Shown in pieces: positions 13,841-21,280 of a DNA stretch of 34,786 bases. A program made the position numbers and the translations under genes. Source of the DNA: a virus; IMG/VR virus record IMGVR_UViG_3300045136_000423, positions 1-34,786 of that record; one strand, given 5' to 3'. Each line of letters begins with the position of its first letter. Position 1 is the stretch's first letter. The notes under the pieces were generated by a model. It did no database searches. It was not told where the DNA came from and saw only the letters and a list, made by a program, of their open reading frames with translations.

Positions 13841-14686
13841 ATGGCACGTAACGCCGGCACGCCTGGCTATCCGCCGCTCGACCCGGCGCACGATCGGCAC
13901 CCGCTGCGCCGCCTCGCGCGCGATGGCGCGGCCACGGGCCAGGCGTTGAAGTGGAACGGCACCTCCTGGGCGCCGGGGGCGGATCAGGCAGGCGGCGGTG
14001 GAGGCGATCCGTGGCCGCCGGGCGATGTGGTCGAGCAGACCGACTGCTTCGCGCCGTTGATCTATTCAGGACACACCAGTGGCACCGGCGCGGCGGCGGA
14101 GTTCGGCAACAACTCCTATTCGGTGACCTCGCCGCTACGTGCGTTTGGCATTTTGCGCCTGTCGACAGGCACAACGACGAGTGGCATGGCACGTATCGCT
14201 CTTGGCTCGGCCAACACTGCGGCCTGGGAATTGTACTACGCCAACGACGGACGGGAGCGGCGCGTGCGGTGTCGACTGCATCCGGGCGCGGTGCCAGATG
14301 GCACTGATGCCTACAACGTGCGTGTCGGCTTCATCGAGAGGATGGACGGCACCAGCCATCGCATCGCTGCGGTGTTCGGATCGGCCTACACGACCACGAA
14401 CCGCTGGTATCTTCAGACGCGGAGGAACGGGACCGAAACGCTGGTTGACAGCGGTGTCGATGTGTCCACCACAACGTTCCAGAATGTCGAGGTCATCGTT
14501 CCGGCAGCAGGCGGAACCGCGCAACTCTGGATCGACGGCACGCAAGTCGCGACGAGCAACACCAACGTGCCGACTGACGTCGGGTTCCGCGGCACTGTCA
14601 TGGCCGAGATCCAGAAGAGCGCTGGCACCTCCGCGCGCGAGTTGTGGGTCGACACGTTCGGCCACGTAGTCAGAGGCAGGCCATGA
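13841..14686 (+). CDS. Fibre-like protein with lectin-type beta domain
   Basis: This 281-residue protein has an N-terminal connector with the common fibre phrase GQALKWNGTSWAPGAD (about 33-48), a glycine-rich hinge GGGGGD, and a long beta domain (about 60-278) that reads like a concanavalin/lectin-type fold (WELYYANDGRERRVRC, NRWYLQTRRNGTETLVDSG, TAQLWIDGTQVA, ELWVDTFG). It likely binds the host surface. Base composition in 14040-15100 is visibly less GC-rich than in its neighbours, a hint of separate acquisition. Confidence 0.65.
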   Translation: MARNAGTPGYPPLDPAHDRHPLRRLARDGAATGQALKWNGTSWAPGADQAGGGGGDPWPPGDVVEQTDCFAPLIYSGHTSGTGAAAEFGNNSYSVTSPLRAFGILRLSTGTTTSGMARIALGSANTAAWELYYANDGRERRVRCRLHPGAVPDGTDAYNVRVGFIERMDGTSHRIAAVFGSAYTTTNRWYLQTRRNGTETLVDSGVDVSTTTFQNVEVIVPAAGGTAQLWIDGTQVATSNTNVPTDVGFRGTVMAEIQKSAGTSARELWVDTFGHVVRGRP

Positions 14687-15159
14687 CGCGCTACGTTGAC
14701 ATTGTCCTCGTGCACGACGGCGAGACTGGTGCGGCAGGCGTGCCAGCGCGCTGCATCGAGCACGACGGCTCGCGTCCGCTCGGCGTCGGAGAGACGCGAC
14801 TGACGGTCGACGAGTATCGCGCGCTGGAAGCGACGTGGCGCGCAGAGCAGGAGGCGTGGCTTGCAGCACATCCGCCATCTCCTGCGCACGAGGTGCTTGC
14901 GCCGCTGCCGCGTCTTGCGTTCATCTCAATGATAGAGGACGGACTCGGACTTGCCTACGATGACATGCCGATGCTGGTTGACATGTATGTCTCCGATCCG
15001 GCGACGGCACGGCGTATCACACGCGCGCTGCGGCACGCGGTGGAGTTCGATCCGGAAGCGGAGCCTATCGAGGGCGTAGGTGCGATCCGCTGGCTGGCAC
15101 GTCGACTGGGCGTGACCGACGCACAGTTCGTCGCGCTCTGGCGCGCGGCGGGAGGGTGA
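14683..15159 (+). CDS. Hypothetical protein following the fibre gene
   Basis: The 158-residue protein starts at ATG 14683 in an ATGA overlap. The N-terminal half holds short strands and a helix (TVDEYRALEATWRAEQEAWL), and the C-terminal half is helical (LPRLAFISMIEDGLGLAYDDMPM ... RWLARRLGVTDAQFVALWRAAG). Its place after a fibre-like gene suggests a fibre assembly factor, analogous to 32459-32914, but there is no clear similarity between the two. It shares the lower GC of the preceding gene. Confidence 0.55.
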   Translation: MTRYVDIVLVHDGETGAAGVPARCIEHDGSRPLGVGETRLTVDEYRALEATWRAEQEAWLAAHPPSPAHEVLAPLPRLAFISMIEDGLGLAYDDMPMLVDMYVSDPATARRITRALRHAVEFDPEAEPIEGVGAIRWLARRLGVTDAQFVALWRAAGG

Positions 15160-15160
15160 G

Positions 15161-15838
15161 GTGACCTGGTACCTCCGCGGCTGGTACGAGTCGGGCTGGT
15201 ACGAGGCCGGGCCCGCGACGTCCGGCCTGGCCGCGTCGCTCGCCGCGACGGAGGCCGGCGACACGCTCGCCGCGGCCGCGAGCGTTGCCGTGACGGCGTC
15301 GCTCGCCGTGACCGAGGCCGACGACACGCTGACCGCGGCCGCGGGCGTCGCGCTGACCGTATCGCTCGCGGTCACGGAGGCCGGCGACACGCTGACCGCG
15401 GCCGCGGGCGTCGCGCTGACCGTATCGCTCGCGGTCACGGAGGCCGGCGACACGCTGACCGCGGCCGCGGGCGTCGCGCTGGCCGCGGTGCTGGCCGCGA
15501 CCGAAACCGACGATACGCTGGCCGCGACGGTCTCGCTCGCCGAGGGGCTGACGGCGTCGCTCGCCGTGACCGAGGCTGACGACACGCTGACCGCGGCCGC
15601 GGGCGTCGCCCTGGCCGCGTCGTTCACGGTGACGGAAGCCGACGACACCCTGGCCGCGGCCGCCGGCGCCGCGCTGACCGTATCGCTCGCGGTGACAGAG
15701 GCGGACGATGCGCTGGCCGCGGCGACGCTGATGCCGGGCGACGCCCTGCCGCCGCCGTGGCGCCTGGCGCGCCCGCGCCGGCCGGTCCGGCGCGTCCGAC
15801 CGGCGGCGCCGCGCCGCATCGCGAGGCTCGCCGCGTGA
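15161..15838 (+). CDS. Ala/Thr-rich repeat protein of the fibre block
   Basis: The 225-residue product starts at GTG 15161 with WYLRGWYESGWYEAG, then consists of about eight copies of a 21-residue unit around SLAVTEADDTLTAAAGVAL, and ends in a basic proline/arginine tail. Repeats with the (A/V)TEADDTL core are common in phage structural proteins and probably form a beta-solenoid or stacked-strand shaft. The final PRRPVRRVRPAAPRRIARLA could bind DNA or capsid. The next gene overlaps by 4 bases. Confidence 0.65.
   Translation: MTWYLRGWYESGWYEAGPATSGLAASLAATEAGDTLAAAASVAVTASLAVTEADDTLTAAAGVALTVSLAVTEAGDTLTAAAGVALTVSLAVTEAGDTLTAAAGVALAAVLAATETDDTLAATVSLAEGLTASLAVTEADDTLTAAAGVALAASFTVTEADDTLAAAAGAALTVSLAVTEADDALAAATLMPGDALPPPWRLARPRRPVRRVRPAAPRRIARLAA
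15230..15720 (+). repeat. 63-bp tandem repeats
   Basis: The DNA encoding the 21-residue units is repeated with a 63-bp period. Blocks 15355-15417 and 15418-15480 are identical, and the others are diverged. Copy-number change by slippage or recombination would keep the reading frame, so the shaft length could vary between related phages. Confidence 0.8.
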
Positions 15839-16119
15839 GCCTCGCCACGCACCGTCTGGCGTCGCTCGCCCCCGGCGCCACGCTCGATTACGGCGTGGAC
15901 GCGGCGGATCTGCTCGCCGGGCTGGACGACACGCTCGCCTCCGTGGACTGGGAGGTGCCGGCGGGGCTCACCGCCGGCCCGCAGGGCGGCGGCGGCGCGG
16001 TGCGCACGATCTGGCTCACCGGCGTGACGCCCGGGGCGTATCGCGTCGTCGCGTGGCTGAACACCGCCGGCGGGCGCCGCCTGCCGGTCGTGCTGCTGAT
16101 CGACGTGCTGACGCCGTAG
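15835..16119 (+). CDS. Fibre-tail adaptor-like protein
   Basis: The 94-residue protein starts at GTG 15835 in a GTGA overlap. Its layout, LDYGVDAADLLAGLDDTLASVDWEVPAGLTAG followed by TIWLTGVTPGAYRVVAWLNTAGGRRLPVVLLIDV, is that of the small immunoglobulin-like phage adaptor proteins that link fibres or decoration to the virion. It closes the interposed block, 9 bases before the portal gene. Confidence 0.65.
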   Translation: MSLATHRLASLAPGATLDYGVDAADLLAGLDDTLASVDWEVPAGLTAGPQGGGGAVRTIWLTGVTPGAYRVVAWLNTAGGRRLPVVLLIDVLTP

Positions 16120-16128
16120 GAGATGCCG

Positions 16129-17604
16129 ATGGCGAGGCCCCCGGAGGAGCTCAGGCGCGAGATCGCGGCGATCGGCACCGATCCCCAGCGCTGGCTCTAC
16201 GGCAACCGGATCGCGCCGGACGATGCGACGCTCGCCAGCCGCGGCCAGGGCAAGGGCGTGGGCTGGTACGACGAGCTTGAGCGCGACGGCCAGGTGTTCG
16301 CCGTGCTGCAGAAGCGGCGCGCCGCACTGATCGGCCGCCCTTGGGAGGTCGAGCCGGCCGACGAGACCGCGGCCGCGGCGCGCGCGGCCGAGCTCGTGCG
16401 CACGCAGCTCAATCGGCTCGGGATGGAGCGGCTGATCGAGGATCTGCTCGGCGCGCTGCTGCGCGGCGTGGCGATCGTCGAGCTGATCTGGGACGCGACG
16501 GGCGACGGCATCGCGCCCATCGCCGCGCGGGCCCGCGATCCGGGCCGTTTCGCGTTCGAAAGCATCACGGGCGGCGCCGGCCGGACGGACTACGCGCTGC
16601 GCGTGCTGACGCGCGCGCGGCCGGTGGACGGCGAGCCGGCGCCCGCCCGGAAATTCCTCGTGCACCGCTTCGGCAGCCGCTACGACAACCCCTGGGGCCT
16701 CGGCCTCGGGCACCGGCTGTTCTGGCCCTGCTTCTTCAAGCGCCAGGGTGTGGGGTTCTGGCTCGGCGCGATCGAAAAGTTCGGCCAGCCCACCGGTCTC
16801 GGCCGCTACCCGCCCGGCACGCCGGAGGCGGAGCAGAAGCGCCTGCTCGACGCGCTGCGGGCGATCGCGACCGATGCCGGGGTGGTGATCCCCGAGGGGA
16901 TGTCGATCGAGCTGATCGAGGCCAAGCGCAGCGGCACGTTCGACAGCTACGAGAGGCTCGCGCGCTACATGGACGAGGAGATCGCGCGGATTGTGCTCGG
17001 CGAGACGCTCACCACCGCGGTGGGCGACAGCGGCAGCCGCGCGCTCGGCGCGATACACAATGAGGTGCGGCTCGAGATCACCCGCGCGGACGCAGACCAG
17101 CTCTCGCGCACGCTCAACGCCACGCTGGTGCGCTGGATCGTCGAGCTCAATCTGCCGTCTGCCCCGGCGCCGCGGCTCTGGTGGGACGTCTCGGAGCCGC
17201 AGGATCTTGCGGCGCTCGCCGCGCGCGACGAGGCGCTGGCGCGGATCGGCTACCGCCCGACGCTCGACCGCATCACGCAGGTCTATGGCGAGGGATACGA
17301 GGCGGTCCCGCCGCGCGCGGCAGGAGAGGCCGCGGCGCTGTTCCGCGAGGCCGCGGCCGCGCCGCGCGACACCGAGGCGGTGCGGCTGATGGCGGACCGG
17401 ATGGCGCTCGAGGCCGACGCGCCGTGGGAGGCGATCCTCGAGCGGGTGCGTCAGATCGTGGGCGAGGCGACCAGCCTGGAGGACCTGCGGCAGCGCCTGC
17501 TCGAGGCGTTCGCCGCGCTGCCGCGCGAGCGGCTCGGCGAGGTGTTGGCGATGGGGCTGACCGCGGCCGAGCTCGCCGGCCGGTTCGACGCGTCGGGACG
17601 CTGA
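16129..17604 (+). CDS. Portal protein (DUF935, Mu gp29-like)
   Basis: This protein of 491 residues (493 from the alternative ATG 16123) contains the DUF935 pattern: GWYDELERDGQVFAVLQKRRAAL near the start, LLRGVAIVELIWD, FLVHRFGSRYDNPWGLGLG, FWPCFFKRQGVGFW, and GETLTTAVGDSGSRALGAIH. Twelve copies should form the ring through which DNA enters the head and to which the tail attaches. ATG 16129 is preferred because AGGAG (16118-16122) is 6 bases upstream of it but touches ATG 16123. Its last base is the A of the next ATG. Confidence 0.92.
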   Translation: MARPPEELRREIAAIGTDPQRWLYGNRIAPDDATLASRGQGKGVGWYDELERDGQVFAVLQKRRAALIGRPWEVEPADETAAAARAAELVRTQLNRLGMERLIEDLLGALLRGVAIVELIWDATGDGIAPIAARARDPGRFAFESITGGAGRTDYALRVLTRARPVDGEPAPARKFLVHRFGSRYDNPWGLGLGHRLFWPCFFKRQGVGFWLGAIEKFGQPTGLGRYPPGTPEAEQKRLLDALRAIATDAGVVIPEGMSIELIEAKRSGTFDSYERLARYMDEEIARIVLGETLTTAVGDSGSRALGAIHNEVRLEITRADADQLSRTLNATLVRWIVELNLPSAPAPRLWWDVSEPQDLAALAARDEALARIGYRPTLDRITQVYGEGYEAVPPRAAGEAAALFREAAAAPRDTEAVRLMADRMALEADAPWEAILERVRQIVGEATSLEDLRQRLLEAFAALPRERLGEVLAMGLTAAELAGRFDASGR

Positions 17605-18878
17605 TGGCGGTCGCGGCCGACCCTGAGCTGCGCGGCGTGTTGCGCCGCCCCTTCGCGGAGCAGGTGGCGTATTTCCGCGGCAAGCTCGGCAATCTCATTC
17701 CCACCACCACCTGGCGCGACGTGCTGCGCGAGGGCCACGATGCGGGGTTCATGGTCGCCGGCGCGCAGAGCGCCGACCTGCTCGCTGATCTGGCGGCGGC
17801 GGTGGATCGCGCCATCACCGACGGCGAGAGCCTCGATGCGTTCCGCGCGCGCTTCGACGAGATCGTCGCGCGCAACGGCTGGACAGGCTGGACCGGCGAG
17901 GGCTCGCGGGCGGGTCGGGCGTGGCGGACGCGCACGATCTACCGGACGAACCTGCTGACGTCCTACGCCGCCGGACGCCACGCGCAGCTGCAGGCCTTTC
18001 CCATCTGGATCTACCGCCACGGCGGGTCGCGCGAGCCGCGGCCCGAGCACCTGGCGTGGGACGGGCTGGCGCTGCCGCGCGAGCACCCGTTCTGGCGCGC
18101 GCACTACCCGCCCTCGGCCTGGGGCTGCTCCTGCTACGTGGTCGGCGCGGCCTCGGCCGAGGCGGCGCGGCGGCTGGGCGGCGACCCGGGCCGGCAGCCG
18201 CCGCCGGGCTGGGACGTGCGGCGGACGGACGGCACCCTGCCGGGCGTCGACGAGGGGTGGGACTATGCGCCGGGCGCGTCGGTCGCGGCGCGCACGGCGG
18301 AGGCGGCGGCGCGCAAGACCGTCGCCTGGCCCTACGAGATCGGCAAGGCGTTCCAGCAGGCGGTGCCGGAGGCGCAGCGCGACGCGCTGGCGGAGGCGAT
18401 CCGCCGCCAGCCGGAGACGGGCGAGGCACTGCGGCGCTTCGCCGAGGCGGTGCTCGGGGAGCGCCGCGGCCAGCCGATCGCGCCGCGCGGCGAGGGCTAC
18501 GTCACGCTCGGGCTGCTGACGCGCGCGCAGAGTGAGCGCGCCGCGCGGTTGACGGGCGTGGAGGCGATCGCGGCCGAGCTGTGGGACTGGACAGTGGATG
18601 CGTCAGCGATCCGGCACGTGGCGCGCGAGCATGGCGGCAGCGCCGAGGCTTTACGCGGCCAGGTGCCGGTGGCGGCCGAGGATTACGCGACGCTGCCGAT
18701 GCTGGTGTCGCGCGGCGCGGCACGGCGGGTCGACGACGGGGGACGCAGCCTGGTCCGGATCGAGATGGTGCGCGACGGAATCCTGTATGTGGCGCTGTTC
18801 GAGCCACGGGTCCGGCGGCGGATGCTGGCGCTGGTCACGTTGTGGAAGCGTCGCGCCCCGGATCCTCAACGCCCGTGA
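17604..18878 (+). CDS. F: Head morphogenesis protein gpF with C-terminal nuclease-like domain
   Basis: The 424-residue protein has the Mu gpF minor head region (about 5-190) with AYFRGKLGN, TIYRTNLLTSYAAGRHAQL and the cysteine-containing HYPPSAWGCSCYV. After a middle linker, residues about 330-415 read AIRHVAREHGG, RGQVPVAAEDYATLPMLV, LVRIEMVRDGILYVALFE and RRRMLALVTLWKR. This order (histidines H338/H343, RGQ, EDY-LP, a strand and a terminal R-K/R-LAL-T-W/Y-K) resembles the phage Barnase-EndoU-ColicinE5/D-RelE-like nuclease domains known at the ends of gpF proteins. If correct, a putative RNase is built into the virion. The head role is firm; the nuclease is inferred. Confidence 0.85.
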   Translation: MAVAADPELRGVLRRPFAEQVAYFRGKLGNLIPTTTWRDVLREGHDAGFMVAGAQSADLLADLAAAVDRAITDGESLDAFRARFDEIVARNGWTGWTGEGSRAGRAWRTRTIYRTNLLTSYAAGRHAQLQAFPIWIYRHGGSREPRPEHLAWDGLALPREHPFWRAHYPPSAWGCSCYVVGAASAEAARRLGGDPGRQPPPGWDVRRTDGTLPGVDEGWDYAPGASVAARTAEAAARKTVAWPYEIGKAFQQAVPEAQRDALAEAIRRQPETGEALRRFAEAVLGERRGQPIAPRGEGYVTLGLLTRAQSERAARLTGVEAIAAELWDWTVDASAIRHVAREHGGSAEALRGQVPVAAEDYATLPMLVSRGAARRVDDGGRSLVRIEMVRDGILYVALFEPRVRRRMLALVTLWKRRAPDPQRP

Positions 18879-18945
18879 CGCACCGCGTTATGAGCGCGGC
18901 GGATCCATGCTCGCGCCGCTTCCGACATGATGGTAGGACGGCCCG

Positions 18946-19494
18946 ATGATCACGATCAAGCTCGGGGTGGAAGAGGATGCGATCCGCACAGCGCTGCGGC
19001 GCGTGCTGGACGCCACCGGCGACCTCACGCCGGTCATGCGCGAGATCGGCGAGGCGCTGGTCGAGAGCACGCGCGCGCGCTTCCGCCTCGGGCGCGCGCC
19101 GGACGGCACGCCCTGGGCGCCCAACAGCCCGGTGACGGTCGCGCGTTTCTTGGATCGCTACGCCGGCGCGCGCCGCAAGGACGGGCGCGGGTTGACGAAG
19201 CGGGGCCAGCACTTGGCCGCGGCGAAGCGCCCGCTGATCGGCGAGAGCCGCGCGCTGTCGACGCAGATTGCGTATCGGGCAAATGCGCGCTCGGTCGAGG
19301 TCGGCTCGCCGATGGTCTATGCGGCGACGCAGCAGTTCGGCGCGGTTCAGGGTGCCTTCGGGGCGACGCGGCGGGGCGCGCCGATCCCGTGGGGGACGAT
19401 CCCGGCGCGCCCCTTCCTCGGGCTCTCGCGCGAGGACACGGCGGTGATCCTCGACCTGATCGGGGAGCACCTGAGGCGGGCGGCGCGGGGCTGA
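18946..19494 (+). CDS. G: Virion morphogenesis protein gpG (phage tail completion type)
   Basis: This 182-residue protein has the Mu gpG pattern: PVMREIGEALVESTRARFRLGRAPDGTPWAPNSP (about 27-62), LTKRGQHL, LIGESRALSTQIAYR, VEVGSPMVYAATQQFGA and IPARPFLGLS near the end. gpG acts in head-tail morphogenesis in Mu-like phages. A 67-base gap precedes it, with ribosome-binding sequence TAGGA (18933-18937) before the ATG. It is the last gene of this unit before a non-coding stretch and a new candidate promoter. Confidence 0.88.
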   Translation: MITIKLGVEEDAIRTALRRVLDATGDLTPVMREIGEALVESTRARFRLGRAPDGTPWAPNSPVTVARFLDRYAGARRKDGRGLTKRGQHLAAAKRPLIGESRALSTQIAYRANARSVEVGSPMVYAATQQFGAVQGAFGATRRGAPIPWGTIPARPFLGLSREDTAVILDLIGEHLRRAARG

Positions 19495-19727
19495 TCGCCG
19501 CCGCGCCGAACCACCGCCCCAGGACATGCCGATTAAGAGCGATTAAGCATACCTAAGAGCGGCCTCTGAGGAGCAGCCGGTAGGTGGGGTGCGGCCAGCG
19601 GCACACCCCACTCAGCGACGATCCTAGGGGCTCGCAGGCAGGAGCCTGCCGACCGCCGCGGCGGCCTTCGCAAGCAGTGGCTCGAGATCGGCCGGCGGCG
19701 GGTCGGTCCACACCGCCTGGCAGAGCG
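19495..19727. terminator. Non-coding stretch with stem-loops and short direct repeats
   Basis: No gene is called in this 233-base gap. It holds TAAGAGCG at 19534-19541 and 19554-19561, exactly 20 bases apart, with a partial copy between them, all AT-rich for this genome. GTGGGGTG (19584-19591) pairs with CACCCCAC (19604-19611), and GGCAGG-AG-CCTGCC forms a perfect palindrome at 19637-19650. The stem-loops could end the upstream transcript, but neither is followed by a T-run. A leftward open frame ending at 19624 has no start codon nearby and was not called. Confidence 0.4.
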
Positions 19728-19764
19728 TGTCAGCCTGTTGGCGCGTCCGGGCGGCCGCTAGCGT
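19728..19764 (+). promoter_or_regulatory. Candidate Mor-activated promoter 2 (before protease/scaffold gene)
   Basis: TGTCAGCCTG at 19728-19737 is followed after exactly 21 bases by TAGCGT (19759-19764), a -10-like hexamer with T1, A2 and T6. A partial dyad CTGGCA-N5-TGTCAG spans 19717-19733. The gene that follows is the protease gene, which in Mu also has its own late promoter (PI). Transcription would begin only about 2 bases before ATG 19773, and no ribosome-binding site is present. Confidence 0.6.
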
Positions 19765-19772
19765 GCCGCGCG

Positions 19773-20885
19773 ATGGACACGACCGCCACTCTGCCCGTGC
19801 TCGAGGTGTTTCGCGCCGGCACGCACACCGACGCCGCCGGGCGGCGCGTGACGATCTCGCCCGAGGATCTGCGTGCGATCGCCGAGGCCTACGATCCGGC
19901 GCTGCACGAGGCGCCGATCGTGATCGGCCACCCGGCCGACGACGCGCCCGCCTATGGCTGGGTGCGGCGGCTCAGGGTCGAGAGCGACCGGCTGCTCGCC
20001 GAGCCCGACCAGGTCGAGCCGCAGTTCGCCGAGCTGGTGCGTGACGGCCGCTTCAAGAAGATTTCGGTCGCGTTCTACGGCCCCGACGCGCCCGGCAATC
20101 CGAGGCGCGGCAGCTGGTATCTGCGTCACGTCGGGTTCCTCGGCGCGCAGCCGCCGGCGGTGAGGGGGCTGCGCGCCGTGCAGTTCGCGGGCGGCGATGA
20201 GGGTGTGAGCGTGTTCGGCGAGGCCGCGTCGCTCTCGCTCGCCGCGCGTCTGTTCCGCTCGCTGCGCGAGCTCGTGCTGGCGCAGTTCGGCCAGGAGGCC
20301 GCGGACCGCGCCCTGCCGGCCGAGACGATCGAGGCGATCGCCGAGACCGTGCCCGCCGAGGCGCGGCCCGCGCCGGCCTTCGCCGAACCCACCACGCAGG
20401 AGACCGTGATGCCGGATCCGACAGAGGACCGCGCGGCCGAGTTCGCCGAGCGCGAGCGCGCGCTTGCCGCGCGCGAGAAGGAGATCGCCGCGCGCGAGGC
20501 GGCGCTGGCAGAGGCCGAGCGCGCGCGCCGCGCCGCCGAGGATGCCGCCTTCGTCGAGCGCCTGGTGCGCGAGGCGCGGCTGCCGGTCGAATGCCGGCCG
20601 ATCGCCGCGGCGCTGCTGCGCGAGCTGGACGCCAGCGAGACGGTCGAGTTCGCCGAGCTCGGCCGGACCTCACGGCACCAGGCCCTGCGCGCCCTGCTCG
20701 AGCGGCTGCCGCCGCGCGTCACGTTCGGCGAGGTCGCCGGCGACGGGCCGCGCGCGGCCGACCCGACCGACGTCCGGTCGATCGAGGCCGCGGCCGACGC
20801 GCTGGTGAGAGCGCGCGCCGAGGCAGGCCAGACGATCTCGTTCCGCGAGGCCGTGCGCCTCGTCACTGGGGAGCAGCGGGCATGA
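19773..20885 (+). CDS. I: Prohead protease/scaffold fusion (Mu gpI-like)
   Basis: This 370-residue protein has an N-terminal protease region (about 8-140) with PIVIGHPADDAPAYGWV (H53), GRFKKISVAFY (S98) and LRHVGFLGAQPPAV (H119), features that could form the active site, though residue assignment is tentative. Residues about 213-280 are a charged coiled coil (RAAEFAERERALAAREKEI) and the end is helical, as in scaffolding proteins. It should shape the prohead and then degrade the scaffold. ATG 19773 is used: frames extending upstream run through the promoter motif. An internal start for the scaffold alone is described separately. Confidence 0.88.
   Translation: MDTTATLPVLEVFRAGTHTDAAGRRVTISPEDLRAIAEAYDPALHEAPIVIGHPADDAPAYGWVRRLRVESDRLLAEPDQVEPQFAELVRDGRFKKISVAFYGPDAPGNPRRGSWYLRHVGFLGAQPPAVRGLRAVQFAGGDEGVSVFGEAASLSLAARLFRSLRELVLAQFGQEAADRALPAETIEAIAETVPAEARPAPAFAEPTTQETVMPDPTEDRAAEFAERERALAAREKEIAAREAALAEAERARRAAEDAAFVERLVREARLPVECRPIAAALLRELDASETVEFAELGRTSRHQALRALLERLPPRVTFGEVAGDGPRAADPTDVRSIEAAADALVRARAEAGQTISFREAVRLVTGEQRA
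20409..20885 (+). CDS. Z: Nested scaffold protein from internal start (Mu gpZ-like)
   Basis: An in-frame ATG at codon 213 of the protease gene is preceded by AGGAGA (20398-20403) with a 5-base spacer, better than many true starts in this window. It would produce a 158-residue scaffold with the coiled coil and C-terminal helices but no protease domain. Nested scaffold genes inside the protease gene are known in Mu and lambda. Expression is inferred from the ribosome-binding site and domain boundary. Confidence 0.65.
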   Translation: MPDPTEDRAAEFAERERALAAREKEIAAREAALAEAERARRAAEDAAFVERLVREARLPVECRPIAAALLRELDASETVEFAELGRTSRHQALRALLERLPPRVTFGEVAGDGPRAADPTDVRSIEAAADALVRARAEAGQTISFREAVRLVTGEQRA

Positions 20886-21265
20886 GCGTCACACCGACAC
20901 TGATCCGCAACTTTACCGCTGGCACGGGCGGCGTCCGCTACGCCCGCCTGGTGCGCCTCGGCACGGCCGACGGCCAGGTGGTCGAGGCCACCGCCGCGAC
21001 CGACGTGATCCTCGGCGTGTCGGTGCAGCCTGGCACCGCTGCGGATGGCCAGCGCTGCGACGTCGCTCTCGCCGGCGTGGCCGAGGTCGTGGCGGGCGGC
21101 ACCATCTCGCGGGGCGCGTGGGTCACCGCAACGACAGGCGGCGCGGCAGTGGCCGCAGCGCCCGCCGCCGGCACCAACAACAACGTGCTCGGCATCGCGC
21201 TCACCGACGCGGTGTCGGGCGACATCATCCCCGTGCTGCTCGCGCAGCACCGCCTGCAGGGCTGA
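20882..21265 (+). CDS. Head decoration protein (DUF2190-like)
   Basis: The 127-residue protein starts ATG 20882 in an ATGA overlap. It is beta-rich with alanine-glycine-threonine segments: VRYARLVRLGTADGQVVEATAATDVILGVS, AGVAEVVAGGTISRGAWVTATTGG, and NNNVLGIALTDAVSGDIIPVLLAQH. This is the pattern of DUF2190/decoration proteins located between scaffold and major capsid genes, which stabilise the expanded head. Confidence 0.8.
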   Translation: MSVTPTLIRNFTAGTGGVRYARLVRLGTADGQVVEATAATDVILGVSVQPGTAADGQRCDVALAGVAEVVAGGTISRGAWVTATTGGAAVAAAPAAGTNNNVLGIALTDAVSGDIIPVLLAQHRLQG

Positions 21266-21280
21266 GGAGGCATCTGATCC

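Noticed and set aside
15230-15720. CRISPR-like array
   Set aside because: The 63-bp repeats are contiguous, translated in frame and have no unique spacers, so they are protein repeats.
19624-19740. Leftward coding-looking frame ending at 19624 (AVWTDPPPADLEPLL-type product)
   Set aside because: No usable start codon gives a reasonable length without running through the protease gene and the shared promoter motif. The apparent coding look can arise from GC bias.
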